Assembly (NCBI GenBank): GCA_965200765.1
Contig: OZ241380.1
Coordinates: 2,170,001-2,234,000 of the forward strand
Length of the DNA: 64,000 nucleotides
From: G965200765 sp965200765
Lineage (GTDB): Bacteria; Pseudomonadota; Gammaproteobacteria; Arenicellales; JAJDZL01
Direction of reading: 5' to 3'
The position numbers and the translations under genes were made by a program. The notes under the pieces were generated by a model. It did no database searches and was not told where the DNA came from. It saw only the letters and a program-made list of their open reading frames with translations. Shown one piece after another: positions 28,269 through 36,342 of this stretch; within the stretch, counting starts at the first letter, position 1, and each line of letters opens with the position of its first letter.

Positions 28269-29990
28269 TTAGTGGGAAACAACAGGAAAAGACCAGTCAT
28301 CGGCATTTTGATGTTGCAGTTCGTCAATCAGCGGAGCACCCTGAAACAATGTGATCCGCGTCCAGCGATCCGATTTCGGGTCGAATCGTGTCGCTCCAAA
28401 TATCGCCAACTTGCAACGCAACAGATTGATCGGGAGACAATCAACACCGATAAGATTGTCTTGAATTTCTGCGTAAGGAAAGCGGTCCAGCGATTGCATT
28501 CGGCTGACTATGAATCTGTATTGAGGGTTACGATGCAGAAATTCGGCAATTGACAACTGCTGTTCCTCTTCTGGCAACTCATCAATCGCATTCTTCAATC
28601 GCCTGATTTCCCTTGCTATGCCGATGCGCATTTCAAGTTCTCCGCCAGGTTCGTTGTAACGCTCTCCAAGTCGAGGCTCTTCCTTGCCCTGAGACGTATA
28701 CCAAAAGAAATGTTCACTGCCAGGATCTTCAAAATCGAATTCGAGTGCCCAGTCATAATGATTTTGGATTCTTGCCCTCATTTGTCCAAGTGATTCTCCC
28801 GGATTCATTTCATCCGGTTCGGCAAAGGCACCAAAATCTTCCAATTCGTTAATCAGCTGCGGGTACAGCTCAAGCATTATGCTTACTGCTAGCTCGGTGC
28901 ACTCAACACTGTTGTTTTGAAATACCCAATCCGAAAACAATTTCCACGGATAACTCGTTTTCAACCATTCGCATCCTCTTGCTTGCAACCCTTCCACCTC
29001 TTCCAATAAAACGTCAATTCGTCTGCTTTGCCTTTCATCACCTGTGTTCCATTGTCGAATGTGCTGAATGATTCGGTCCAAAAGGCTGAGATACCTTTCC
29101 AAGTCTTCGTTCGTCGCTTGCCGAACGGAACGAACCCGGGCCAAACCTATTTCGCGCAATTCAATCCACCGGCCGATCAAGCTCGGATGTCCAATCAAGT
29201 ACGGTGCCATTCCCAGGCCTGTAGCATTCCCCACGCCGATGTTTCGCTGCAGATTTTTGGCCATGACCACCGCTTGGTTCTGTCCTTGGGTCTTTGCTAT
29301 GTGATGCACCAAATCCAGACTGAACTGGCGTGCCATGTACACAGTAAGCATTTCGGCTTGAAACGGAAGTCTGAACGGTGCATTCAACTGAACGCGCCCG
29401 AAGTCCATCAATCCGAACTTTCCGTTGCCGTAAACCGCGGTGGTTCGTATCAAATACCCGATGTCAGACAACTGTTGCCAATCAGGTTGCTGGCCACTAG
29501 CCAGACAATTCACCACCGAATGAAACAGTCGGACGCTTTTATTGGCCCGACTCAGCACGATTTCATTGACACTCATTCGGCCCGCTTCTTGCTTGGGGAC
29601 TTCATTCCGCAGTCGATCCACGTCTGCTTGACTGGCAATTCCGTTGGATAGTGTAAACGCCATGTCCCACTTTTCGGCAATCACTCTGTCGGTGCGATCC
29701 CGGTCATCAAGTGGATTGCTGTATGCAATAAAACTGAGTGCACCAGCCGGCGTATCAATTCGATAAACAAGATCACCAAATCCATCGTCGTCCAGATTAT
29801 TCGAATCAATATGAATTTTCCAACCTTCCGAACTCATCCTCCGAATTAAAGTACGGGTAAAACTGATACGCGTTGGATGAAAAGCACCCAGGCGCTCGAG
29901 CTTCATTACGGTGGATGGGGGGCGCAGATTTTCGCGCCGGTAGTTCAACCGGGTTTCCAAATCATGGACTGAATCAAGCACCGAATTCAT
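28269..29990 (-). CDS. Uncharacterised 573-aa protein
   Basis: I do not recognise a named domain. The protein is soluble, without signal peptide or membrane helix, and rich in Arg, Asp and Trp. The region 15-110 is an alpha/beta segment (FHPTRISFTRTLIRRM, YRIDTPAGALSFIAY). The middle (200-320) has conserved-looking helices and a Gly-rich VGNATGLGMAPYL. A charged region (410-460) follows with FEDPGSEHFFWY. The start overlaps the end of the M19 dipeptidase gene by 17 bases, which indicates translational coupling, and the DUF3726 gene follows. The three probably act in one pathway for a modified amino acid or amide. Confidence 0.7.
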   Translation of the reverse strand: MNSVLDSVHDLETRLNYRRENLRPPSTVMKLERLGAFHPTRISFTRTLIRRMSSEGWKIHIDSNNLDDDGFGDLVYRIDTPAGALSFIAYSNPLDDRDRTDRVIAEKWDMAFTLSNGIASQADVDRLRNEVPKQEAGRMSVNEIVLSRANKSVRLFHSVVNCLASGQQPDWQQLSDIGYLIRTTAVYGNGKFGLMDFGRVQLNAPFRLPFQAEMLTVYMARQFSLDLVHHIAKTQGQNQAVVMAKNLQRNIGVGNATGLGMAPYLIGHPSLIGRWIELREIGLARVRSVRQATNEDLERYLSLLDRIIQHIRQWNTGDERQSRRIDVLLEEVEGLQARGCEWLKTSYPWKLFSDWVFQNNSVECTELAVSIMLELYPQLINELEDFGAFAEPDEMNPGESLGQMRARIQNHYDWALEFDFEDPGSEHFFWYTSQGKEEPRLGERYNEPGGELEMRIGIAREIRRLKNAIDELPEEEQQLSIAEFLHRNPQYRFIVSRMQSLDRFPYAEIQDNLIGVDCLPINLLRCKLAIFGATRFDPKSDRWTRITLFQGAPLIDELQHQNADDWSFPVVSH

Positions 29991-30966
29991 TCTCGAAAAA
30001 TCTGAACCAGTTACCGCCCAGAATCAGGCCAGCTTCCTCGTCAGAAAAACCCGCATTACTCAAACCTCGTGCGATGTTTTGAAAATCAGCTGATTCTCTG
30101 TACCATGCGGGATACTCCGGCCAATCCGGATCACCGGCAGATTCACCCGGGTCGGCTTCAAAGGTCCAGGTTCCGCTTCGCATGTACTTCAACTGTTCGG
30201 GACCCCAGCCTTGACAAAGGTCGGAACCAATACCAATGTGCTTGACACCAATTATGTCCGCTGTTCTGCTTATCATCTCGCAAAATGATTCCAGCGTACA
30301 TTCTGTCCCTTTCAACAGATGAAGCGGATAGATACTGAAGCCGAGGATGCCGCCCTTGCGAGCCAGTTCCTTGAGCAACGCGTCAGATTTGTTGCGAACT
30401 GCCTTGTGGAAAAACAGCGGATTTGCATGAGTGATGGCAACCGGATGTTCTGAAATTTCAATCGTGTCAAAACTAGTCTTCTCTGAAGTATGGGACAAGT
30501 CAATGACCATCCCTGCCCGGTTCATTTCTCGAATCACATTCTTGCCGAACTTGGTAATTCCGCCATCGTTTTTTTCATAGCACCCGGCACCAATCAGGGT
30601 TTGATTGTTGTAGGTCATTTGCATAATGCGGATACCCAGATCATACAAAATCTGAATCAATGACAAATCATCGTCGATCGGCGAGCTATTTTGAAATCCC
30701 AATATGATTCCTGTCTTTCCTGCCTCATGCGCCGTTCGGATATCACTGGCACTGCGAACCGGCAAGATCAGGTCGTCATGTTCGCGAAACCATCTGTTCC
30801 ACTTTCCAATTATTGGCAAGGTTTGCCGACAATTTTCCCAATAGACCAAAGTGACATGAACCGCGTCCAATCCTGAGCGGGCAAGATCCTCGAAAAGTTT
30901 TCGATTCCAGTTGCTTGCCTGCAATGCGTCAATGACCGGAAACTGTTGTTTTACATGAATTGTCAT
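29974..30966 (-). CDS. M19 family membrane-dipeptidase-like metallohydrolase
   Basis: The 330-aa protein is an amidohydrolase-fold enzyme of the renal dipeptidase (M19) family, which hydrolyses dipeptides or similar amides with a binuclear zinc site. The visible features are LTYN-type MTYNNQTLIGAGCYE (about 117-131), VIDLSHTSEKT with a ligand His (about 153-163), ITHANP (about 178-183) and HIGIGSDLCQGWG with the ligand-region Asp (about 238-250). The usual N-terminal HxD motif is replaced by PVIDALQ, which lacks the first His, as in a known subgroup. No signal peptide is seen, so it is cytoplasmic. It is the first gene of an operon with the 573-aa and DUF3726 proteins and is divergent from an amidase. 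Confidence 0.85.
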   Translation of the reverse strand: MTIHVKQQFPVIDALQASNWNRKLFEDLARSGLDAVHVTLVYWENCRQTLPIIGKWNRWFREHDDLILPVRSASDIRTAHEAGKTGIILGFQNSSPIDDDLSLIQILYDLGIRIMQMTYNNQTLIGAGCYEKNDGGITKFGKNVIREMNRAGMVIDLSHTSEKTSFDTIEISEHPVAITHANPLFFHKAVRNKSDALLKELARKGGILGFSIYPLHLLKGTECTLESFCEMISRTADIIGVKHIGIGSDLCQGWGPEQLKYMRSGTWTFEADPGESAGDPDWPEYPAWYRESADFQNIARGLSNAGFSDEEAGLILGGNWFRFFENEFGA

Positions 30967-31213
30967 ATCAACCTTGTTTTTTACTCGTTCATTTGCAACT
31001 CATTTTAGATTGTTTTGGTCCCGAAAAATACCAGAGTTATGTGAAGAAACGATTGTACACTCACGAATGACAGATATAACGGGCCGGACAGAAAATTCAA
31101 GGTATGCGATTGCTTGTCACCGTCGTCGCAAACGTTTGAATTTCTGCTATGGTAAAGCATCAAACTGTTCCGGCAATTCAATACCCGCATTCTTAAACTA
31201 CCAGCGTCCCGGC

Positions 31214-32629
31214 ATGCACGAGCTAATCAAAAAATCTGCCACTGAAATTGTTGGACTGCTGAAACGTAAAGAAGTCTCGCCGCAAGAACTCATCGTTGCA
31301 TCTGAACAGAGAATCAAAGATGTAGATCCTCACATCAATGCAATGCCAACTTTGTGTATTGACATCGCAATGAAAAAGGCAAAGCAACTTGTGTTACCTT
31401 CTTGCGAAGACCAACGCGGCTATCTGTGGGGATTGCCTATTTCAGTAAAAGACTTGCAGGAAACCGCGGGGGTGCGCACCACCTTCGGTTCACCGATCTA
31501 CAAAGATTACGTTCCTATTCACAACGAGCTTTCGGTTGGGTTACTGGAAAGCAACGGAGCGATTGTTGTTGGAAAATCCAATACACCCGAATTTGGTGCC
31601 GGTGCGAGTACATTCAACGAAGTATTCGGAATCACCCGAAATCCCTGGAATACCAGCAAGTCAGTTGCAGGATCTTCTGGCGGTGCATGTGCCTCGGTTG
31701 CCAGCGGCGAAGTGTGGCTGGCTACCGGGAGCGATCTGGGCGGCAGTCTCAGGACTCCGGCAAGTTTCAACTCAGTGGTTGGCTTGCGACCCAGCCCCGG
31801 ACGGGTTCCGCGCTCGGAAAAAATTCAACCATTCAACATGTTGTTTGTGAATGGTCCGATTGGCAGAAACTGCGAAGACGTTGCCCTGCTTCTGGATGCC
31901 ATGTCAGGATTGCATCCGTCGGACCCCCTGACCTATCCAGTCCCTGAAAAACCTTATGTCGATTCAATTCAAAACCCTGTCACACCAATGCGGATCGGCT
32001 ACTCTTCCGATCTGGGCATTACAATCGTCGATCCCGAAGTTGATCAGATTTGTCGTAATGCCATTCAGAAATTTGAAGATTTGGGTACAAACATCGAAGA
32101 GACTTCACCTGATTTTTCCGGTGCAATTGAAAGTTTTGGCGTACTGCGGGCTTTGTCGTTCGCGAACAACATGGCTTCAGAACTCACCCGCAATCGCGCA
32201 TTGCTCAAGCCGGATATTGTCTGGAATATAGAAAAGGGACTGCATCTGACTGCGGCTGACATTGGCAGGGCAGAAGCGACGCAAGCAAAAATCTTTCACT
32301 CCGTAGCAAAATTCTTCGAGAAGTACGATCTGCTCGCCTGTCCTTGCGCCATCGTGCCGCCCTACGATGCTGAATTGCGCTATGTGGAGTCCGTCGGCGA
32401 TGTCCGATTTGAAACCTACTATGAGTGGATCGCCATTACTTTCTCAATCACATTGACCGCTTGCCCCGTATTGGCAATACCCGCCGGCTTCACAAAAAAC
32501 GGCTTGCCAGTAGGACTTCAGCTGGTGGCCTCACCGCGAAGAGAAGATACTTTGCTCTCAGCCGGTCATTTGCTGGAGCAACTCACCGGGATTCCAAAGA
32601 AGTTGCCAATTGACCCCTTGCCACCCTGA
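31214..32629 (+). CDS. Amidase signature family hydrolase
   Basis: The 471-aa protein, taken from the ATG at 31214 (MHELIKKSA), has the triad Lys79 (ISVKDL), Ser154 (GSSGGA) and Ser178 (LGGSLRTPA). These positions coincide with GatA numbering and support this start over longer upstream readings. It hydrolyses an amide in the cytoplasm; substrate unknown. The length is standard for the family. It is divergent from the M19 dipeptidase operon with a 247-base shared promoter region, and only 16 bases separate its end from the convergent methyltransferase gene. Window-wide there are two amidases of this class plus the formamidase-like enzyme, which marks an amide-degrading repertoire. gatB and gatC are absent, so it is not a tRNA amidotransferase subunit. 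Confidence 0.9.
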   Translation: MHELIKKSATEIVGLLKRKEVSPQELIVASEQRIKDVDPHINAMPTLCIDIAMKKAKQLVLPSCEDQRGYLWGLPISVKDLQETAGVRTTFGSPIYKDYVPIHNELSVGLLESNGAIVVGKSNTPEFGAGASTFNEVFGITRNPWNTSKSVAGSSGGACASVASGEVWLATGSDLGGSLRTPASFNSVVGLRPSPGRVPRSEKIQPFNMLFVNGPIGRNCEDVALLLDAMSGLHPSDPLTYPVPEKPYVDSIQNPVTPMRIGYSSDLGITIVDPEVDQICRNAIQKFEDLGTNIEETSPDFSGAIESFGVLRALSFANNMASELTRNRALLKPDIVWNIEKGLHLTAADIGRAEATQAKIFHSVAKFFEKYDLLACPCAIVPPYDAELRYVESVGDVRFETYYEWIAITFSITLTACPVLAIPAGFTKNGLPVGLQLVASPRREDTLLSAGHLLEQLTGIPKKLPIDPLPP

Positions 32630-32645
32630 ATCGAACCGAATGGGA

Positions 32646-33764
32646 CTAATGCTTTCGAACAACCATGTACACATGCACATAATCCATTGCATGCTGGTCC
32701 GGTTCCTTGCGCACCAGTGAATTGTAATTTTCGTAGAATTCTTCCACGATTCGATTGCGTTGCTCCAGCGGTCTTGAAGCATCCAGTCCACCCATAAAAA
32801 CTCCCTCGCTCCAGGAGCGCAGGGTCGGAACATACGAGTTGGCGAACTCCACGGAATTGCCACTTCGTTCAAATTCTGCACGATATGGGCAATCGGTAAT
32901 TCCGGTATAGATGGTTTCGAGTTGCAAACCGGCGCACCGCACTGTACTGTTCGGATCCTCAAACGGTTGCTGAAATTCTTCCAGGGTTTTATAAAACTGT
33001 GGAAACGTGGTATTCATGCACTCCTGTTCGGTAATAATCCCCGTTTCAACCAGTTCCCGCCACAACTTGTAAAAAGTATCGAACATGTTGCGACCACGCG
33101 TGTTGCCAAGATATCGACCTTCTTCATCAATACAAAAATTCGCCATCACCAGCAACCCGCCGGAGACCAGTTCCTTGGCGCGGTTCACCAATATTGTTTC
33201 CCAGTCATTTTGTGCATATTGACTGAATGCTTCCCATTCTGCGCCGCTCGCACCTACGGAATGCACATGATCAGTAATGTTGACCGGCACACCGCTCAGC
33301 CAATGCATGGCCGTTGCTGAAAATCCCAAATCCACAGATTCGCTTGGCAACACCTGAGAATAGAATGAAGTACCAGTGCTACTGACATACACATCGTCAA
33401 ATTTTTCAAGGTAGCTTTGCAGTTCAGGTACCTGCCCGTCCAGCATTTTGAACAGCGCCGAAAAATCATTGCGCGGCAAGTCTGTGTACACCACTGAAAT
33501 TTCGCGTTGCGCTGACCTGCTCCGCACTTCTGCAATGATTTTCGTAACAAGGTCCAAAGAAGTACCGCCGTCGGCCGCACCATAATCCACAATCGTAAAT
33601 GGTCGACGATTGTTTTCAACGATCATTTCAGCACAGTGTTCCAGAACATGAGCGCCCGCCTTGTCGATAACATGCTTGGCACCTTGAGTGTTCTGGGAGT
33701 AGTACCCACCCCCTTTCATGGAAATATATGTATCACTCACTGGCTTGGAAATTTTGTCTGTCAC
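32646..33764 (-). CDS. SABATH-type (salicylate/jasmonate carboxyl methyltransferase-like) SAM methyltransferase
   Basis: The 372-aa protein has the layout of the SAM-dependent carboxyl methyltransferase 7 family, best known from plants. An N-terminal MKGGGYYSQNTQ segment is followed by IVDYGAADGGTSLDLV (SAM binding, about 58-73), a DLPRNDFSALF block that in relatives is DLPxNDFN, and GFSATAMHWLSG (about 147-158), which in plant enzymes is SSY-LHWLS. It methylates carboxyl or imidazole groups of small acids in the cytosol. Bacterial members are few and mostly uncharacterised. It begins with ATG and diverges from the Mrp operon. Confidence 0.85.
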   Translation of the reverse strand: MTDKISKPVSDTYISMKGGGYYSQNTQGAKHVIDKAGAHVLEHCAEMIVENNRRPFTIVDYGAADGGTSLDLVTKIIAEVRSRSAQREISVVYTDLPRNDFSALFKMLDGQVPELQSYLEKFDDVYVSSTGTSFYSQVLPSESVDLGFSATAMHWLSGVPVNITDHVHSVGASGAEWEAFSQYAQNDWETILVNRAKELVSGGLLVMANFCIDEEGRYLGNTRGRNMFDTFYKLWRELVETGIITEQECMNTTFPQFYKTLEEFQQPFEDPNSTVRCAGLQLETIYTGITDCPYRAEFERSGNSVEFANSYVPTLRSWSEGVFMGGLDASRPLEQRNRIVEEFYENYNSLVRKEPDQHAMDYVHVYMVVRKH

Positions 33765-33884
33765 TCAGTGAGCTTAGTATATATTTAACAACTCGGTTCA
33801 GTTTATAGAGTTGAACGAATCACTTGAAATCTGTGTGGCAGGAGTCGCTTGTGCAACTTCCAGGCAAATGACACGAAAATCACT

Positions 33885-34382
33885 ATGAAATTCAGAATTG
33901 GACCAATAATTTTTTTGATATTGTTCTGGCTGTTGCTGTCCGGGTACTATTCAGTGTTCCTGTTATCTCTGGGTGTACTGTCAGTTCTGGGCGTAAAGTT
34001 GATCGTTAACCGAATGGACATTATCGACCACGAAGGGCAACCCATCTTGCATTTTTCAATGGGGTTCCTGTCGTTTCACGCTTGGTTGCTGTGGAAGATT
34101 CTGCAGTCCAATTTCATTGTCGCGCGTATGATTTTGTCCCCCAAACCTGATCTGAATCCCAAGCTGATTGAAATTTCAACCAAGGAAATGAACGATATGG
34201 AACGAGTGATATATGCCAATTCGATTACCCTGACTCCGGGCACTCTGACAACCGATGTCTCGGACGAGCGCATCCAGGTTCATGCACTCAGCGATGCGAC
34301 CGCTGATGATCTGCTGTCGGGCGAGATGGCCCGACGGATTCGGGCGATCCGGTCGCGAAAATACAAAAAGGCGGCGAAGTGA
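33885..34382 (+). CDS. mrpE: Cation/proton antiporter subunit E (MrpE/MnhE)
   Basis: The 165-aa small membrane subunit has an N-terminal hydrophobic pair of helices (about 6-42, FLILFWLLLSGYY) and a cytoplasmic C-terminus containing NSITLTPGTLTTD (about 112-124), the family signature. ATG 33885 is chosen because the helix starts right after it; a longer reading from TTG 33849 adds 12 unlikely residues. It is the first gene of the Mrp/Mbh-like operon and overlaps mrpF by 4 bases. The complex exports Na+ or other cations in exchange for protons. Confidence 0.92.
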   Translation: MKFRIGPIIFLILFWLLLSGYYSVFLLSLGVLSVLGVKLIVNRMDIIDHEGQPILHFSMGFLSFHAWLLWKILQSNFIVARMILSPKPDLNPKLIEISTKEMNDMERVIYANSITLTPGTLTTDVSDERIQVHALSDATADDLLSGEMARRIRAIRSRKYKKAAK

Positions 34383-34669
34383 CACTTTTGCTAGTCATGT
34401 TTGCCTTGATGGCGGCCATGCTGCTGATGCTGATTCGCGCCTTCAAGGGTCCGACCATTTACGACCGGCTTCTGGCCATCAACAGCTTCGGCACAAAGAC
34501 CGTGGTAATTATTGCGGTTTATGGGTTTTACACCGAGCGCCCGGATTTTCTGGATATCGCACTGGTGTACGCACTGTGCAACTTTATCGTGGTCATTGCC
34601 GTTTTGAAATATTTCGAGTACGGAGATTTGGGTTCTGTGAGCGACCAACCGGAGGACGAGTTGAGATGA
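34379..34669 (+). CDS. mrpF: Cation/proton antiporter subunit F (MrpF/MnhF)
   Basis: The 96-aa subunit has three predicted helices, starts GTG, and carries the conserved RAFKGPTIYDRLLAIN block and PDFLDIALVYAL. Four-base overlaps on both sides (GTGA upstream, ATGA downstream) show tight translational coupling with mrpE and mrpG. Length and topology are normal for the family. Confidence 0.93.
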   Translation: MTLLLVMFALMAAMLLMLIRAFKGPTIYDRLLAINSFGTKTVVIIAVYGFYTERPDFLDIALVYALCNFIVVIAVLKYFEYGDLGSVSDQPEDELR

Positions 34670-34989
34670 TCGAAACGCTCGTGACTTATTTTGAAGAAGT
34701 CTTCATGTTTGTTGGCGGTTGTATGCTTTTGATTGGAGCCATTGGTGCGATTCGCTTTCCGGAATTCTATACAAGGGTGCATGCGGCCGGATTGATGGAC
34801 ACCGGCGGGCTTGGACTTATTTTCCTTGGCCTGTTTCTGGAAGCAGGTTTTACCGAACCGGAAATAAAATTAATTTTGATCGCTTTGCTGCTGTACTTCA
34901 CCAGCCCCACCTCCGCACATGCGCTGGCCAAGGCGGCGAGGCATGGGCGTGTTTCAGTTGAATTGCAAGAAAAGGAGAACAAGTCATAG
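34666..34989 (+). CDS. mrpG: Cation/proton antiporter subunit G (MrpG/MnhG)
   Basis: The 107-aa membrane subunit starts at the ATG overlapping the mrpF stop. The family motif is visible: GAIGAIRFPEFYTRVHAAG (about 22-40), then two helices ending in LLLYFTSPTSAHALAKAA. A longer in-frame reading upstream exists but runs through mrpF and is not real. The stop TAG at 34987-34989 overlaps an ATA codon that may start the next gene. Confidence 0.93.
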   Translation: MIETLVTYFEEVFMFVGGCMLLIGAIGAIRFPEFYTRVHAAGLMDTGGLGLIFLGLFLEAGFTEPEIKLILIALLLYFTSPTSAHALAKAARHGRVSVELQEKENKS

Positions 34990-35021
34990 AACTCATTCTC
35001 AACCTCTATATTCTCGGATTC

Positions 35022-35531
35022 ATGCTGATAACTGCGATTGGTGTTGCACTTATCCGGTCGTTGTTCGCGGCAGTCATGCTGTACAGCATCTTCAGCTTGC
35101 TTACAGCAACGGTGTTCGTCATCCTGGACGCAGTCGATGTCGCCTTTACAGAAGCGGCAGTTGGCACGTCAATTTCAACAATTCTGATGCTCAGCGCATT
35201 GTCCCTGACCGGTGCCAGAATGGAAATTACGGAAAGGAGTCGACCAATCCTTGCACTTTGCGTTGCTTTGGGAGTCGGCGCGGTGCTTGCCTACGGACTC
35301 TCTGACCTGCCGTTGTTTACCGACCCCTTCAATCCTTCCAACTTGCATGTCGTGCCGCGTTATCTGGAAGTCTCCCCGCTGGAGACCGGTATTCCGAATG
35401 TTGTTACCTCCGTGCTGGCAAGTTATCGCGGATACGACACGCTGGGTGAAGTTGTCGTCATCTTCACGGCTGGTGTTGGCGTGATTTCCCTGCTGGGTAA
35501 ATTCCGCCGGCAAGCCGGAGAAGGAAACTAA
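35022..35531 (+). CDS. MbhD/MbhE-like (DUF4040) subunit, equivalent of the MrpA C-terminus
   Basis: The 169-aa protein from ATG 35022 carries a DUF4040/MbhD part (about 1-75, AVDVAFTEAAVGTSIST) and an MbhE part (about 90-165, GIPNVVTSVLASYRGYDTLGE). Together these equal the C-terminal piece of the large MrpA subunit. As a separate gene this is the arrangement of archaeal Mbh-type modules and of some bacterial Mrp variants. The true start may be 12 codons upstream at ATA 34986. That reading gives IELILNLYILGF, completes the first helix, sits 8 bases after AAGGAG and overlaps the mrpG stop. In the antiporter it forms part of the ion pathway. Confidence 0.88.
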   Translation: MLITAIGVALIRSLFAAVMLYSIFSLLTATVFVILDAVDVAFTEAAVGTSISTILMLSALSLTGARMEITERSRPILALCVALGVGAVLAYGLSDLPLFTDPFNPSNLHVVPRYLEVSPLETGIPNVVTSVLASYRGYDTLGEVVVIFTAGVGVISLLGKFRRQAGEGN

Positions 35532-35533
35532 TC

Positions 35534-35971
35534 ATGCAACATCATCTTGTTCTTCAAGTACTGGCCAAACTGCTGATTCCCTTTGTGCTGGTATTTGCCC
35601 TCTATGTGCAATTCCATGGGGAATACGGACCGGGAGGTGGTTTTCAGGCCGGGGTGATCTTCGGTGCCGGATTCATTTTGTACGGAATTATTTTCGGCAA
35701 GGAAGCAGCACTTCAAGTAGCACCTCCAAAAGTGATTTACACCATGGCGGCGGCCGGAGTACTTTTGTACACCGGAGTCGGCATTGCCGGCATGCTGATG
35801 GGTGGAGAGTTTCTCAACTACAGTGTGTTGCATGAAGACCCGATTACAGGCCAACACTGGGGCATCTGGCTTATTGAACTCGGAGTCGGGTTGACTGTCG
35901 CGTCAGTCATGATCAGCCTGTTTTTACTGTTCGCCAACTACACACATCCTGAATTGACACCGGAAGACTAA
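35534..35971 (+). CDS. mrpB: Cation/proton antiporter subunit B (MrpB/MnhB)
   Basis: This membrane subunit has 145 aa and four predicted helices. The conserved HGEYGPGGGFQAGVIFGAG block (about 28-46) is the MnhB signature, and ELGVGLTVASVMI forms the last helix. It starts 2 bases after the DUF4040 stop and overlaps mrpC at TAATG. Confidence 0.94.
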   Translation: MQHHLVLQVLAKLLIPFVLVFALYVQFHGEYGPGGGFQAGVIFGAGFILYGIIFGKEAALQVAPPKVIYTMAAAGVLLYTGVGIAGMLMGGEFLNYSVLHEDPITGQHWGIWLIELGVGLTVASVMISLFLLFANYTHPELTPED

Positions 35972-36342
35972 TGGGCGCGCCGCTGACGATTGCCAGTATC
36001 AGCGTACTGAATTACGCAATGATTGTCGCGTTGATGATGACTGGCATGTACATCCTGATTGCGACCAACAATCTGGTGAAGAAGATCATCGGTCTGAACT
36101 TCTTTCAGGCTTCGGTATTTATTCTGTACATCAGCATCGGCAAGGTCAGTAGCGGCACGGCGCCAATTCTGCTCGATGAACCGGCAATCTACTCCAACCC
36201 CTTGCCTCATGTGCTGATTCTGACTGCAATTGTTGTCGGTGTCGCAACCACCGCCCTCGGACTGGCGCTTATTGTTCGCATTCGTTCCTGGTTCGGAACG
36301 GTGGATGACTACGAAATTCAAAAAGTACGCGACGACAATTAA
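35971..36342 (+). CDS. mrpC: Cation/proton antiporter subunit C (MrpC/MnhC, NuoK-like)
   Basis: The 123-aa protein has three helices and is homologous to NuoK of complex I. NNLVKKIIGLNFFQASVFI (about 30-48) and DEPAIYSNPLPHVLILTAIV (about 69-88) are the family hallmarks, with the Glu/Asp-bearing helices of NuoK-type subunits. ATG overlaps the mrpB stop, and its own stop overlaps the mrpD start (TAATG). Confidence 0.94.
   Translation: MGAPLTIASISVLNYAMIVALMMTGMYILIATNNLVKKIIGLNFFQASVFILYISIGKVSSGTAPILLDEPAIYSNPLPHVLILTAIVVGVATTALGLALIVRIRSWFGTVDDYEIQKVRDDN

Noticed and set aside
27419..29990. DUF3726 and 573-aa genes as extra parts of the defence operon
   Set aside because: A 341-base gap separates them from the first TerB gene, and they are coupled to a dipeptidase gene upstream instead.
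33849..33884. Longer mrpE start at TTG 33849
   Set aside because: The added 12 residues are hydrophilic and unlike the family. ATG 33885 directly precedes the first helix.
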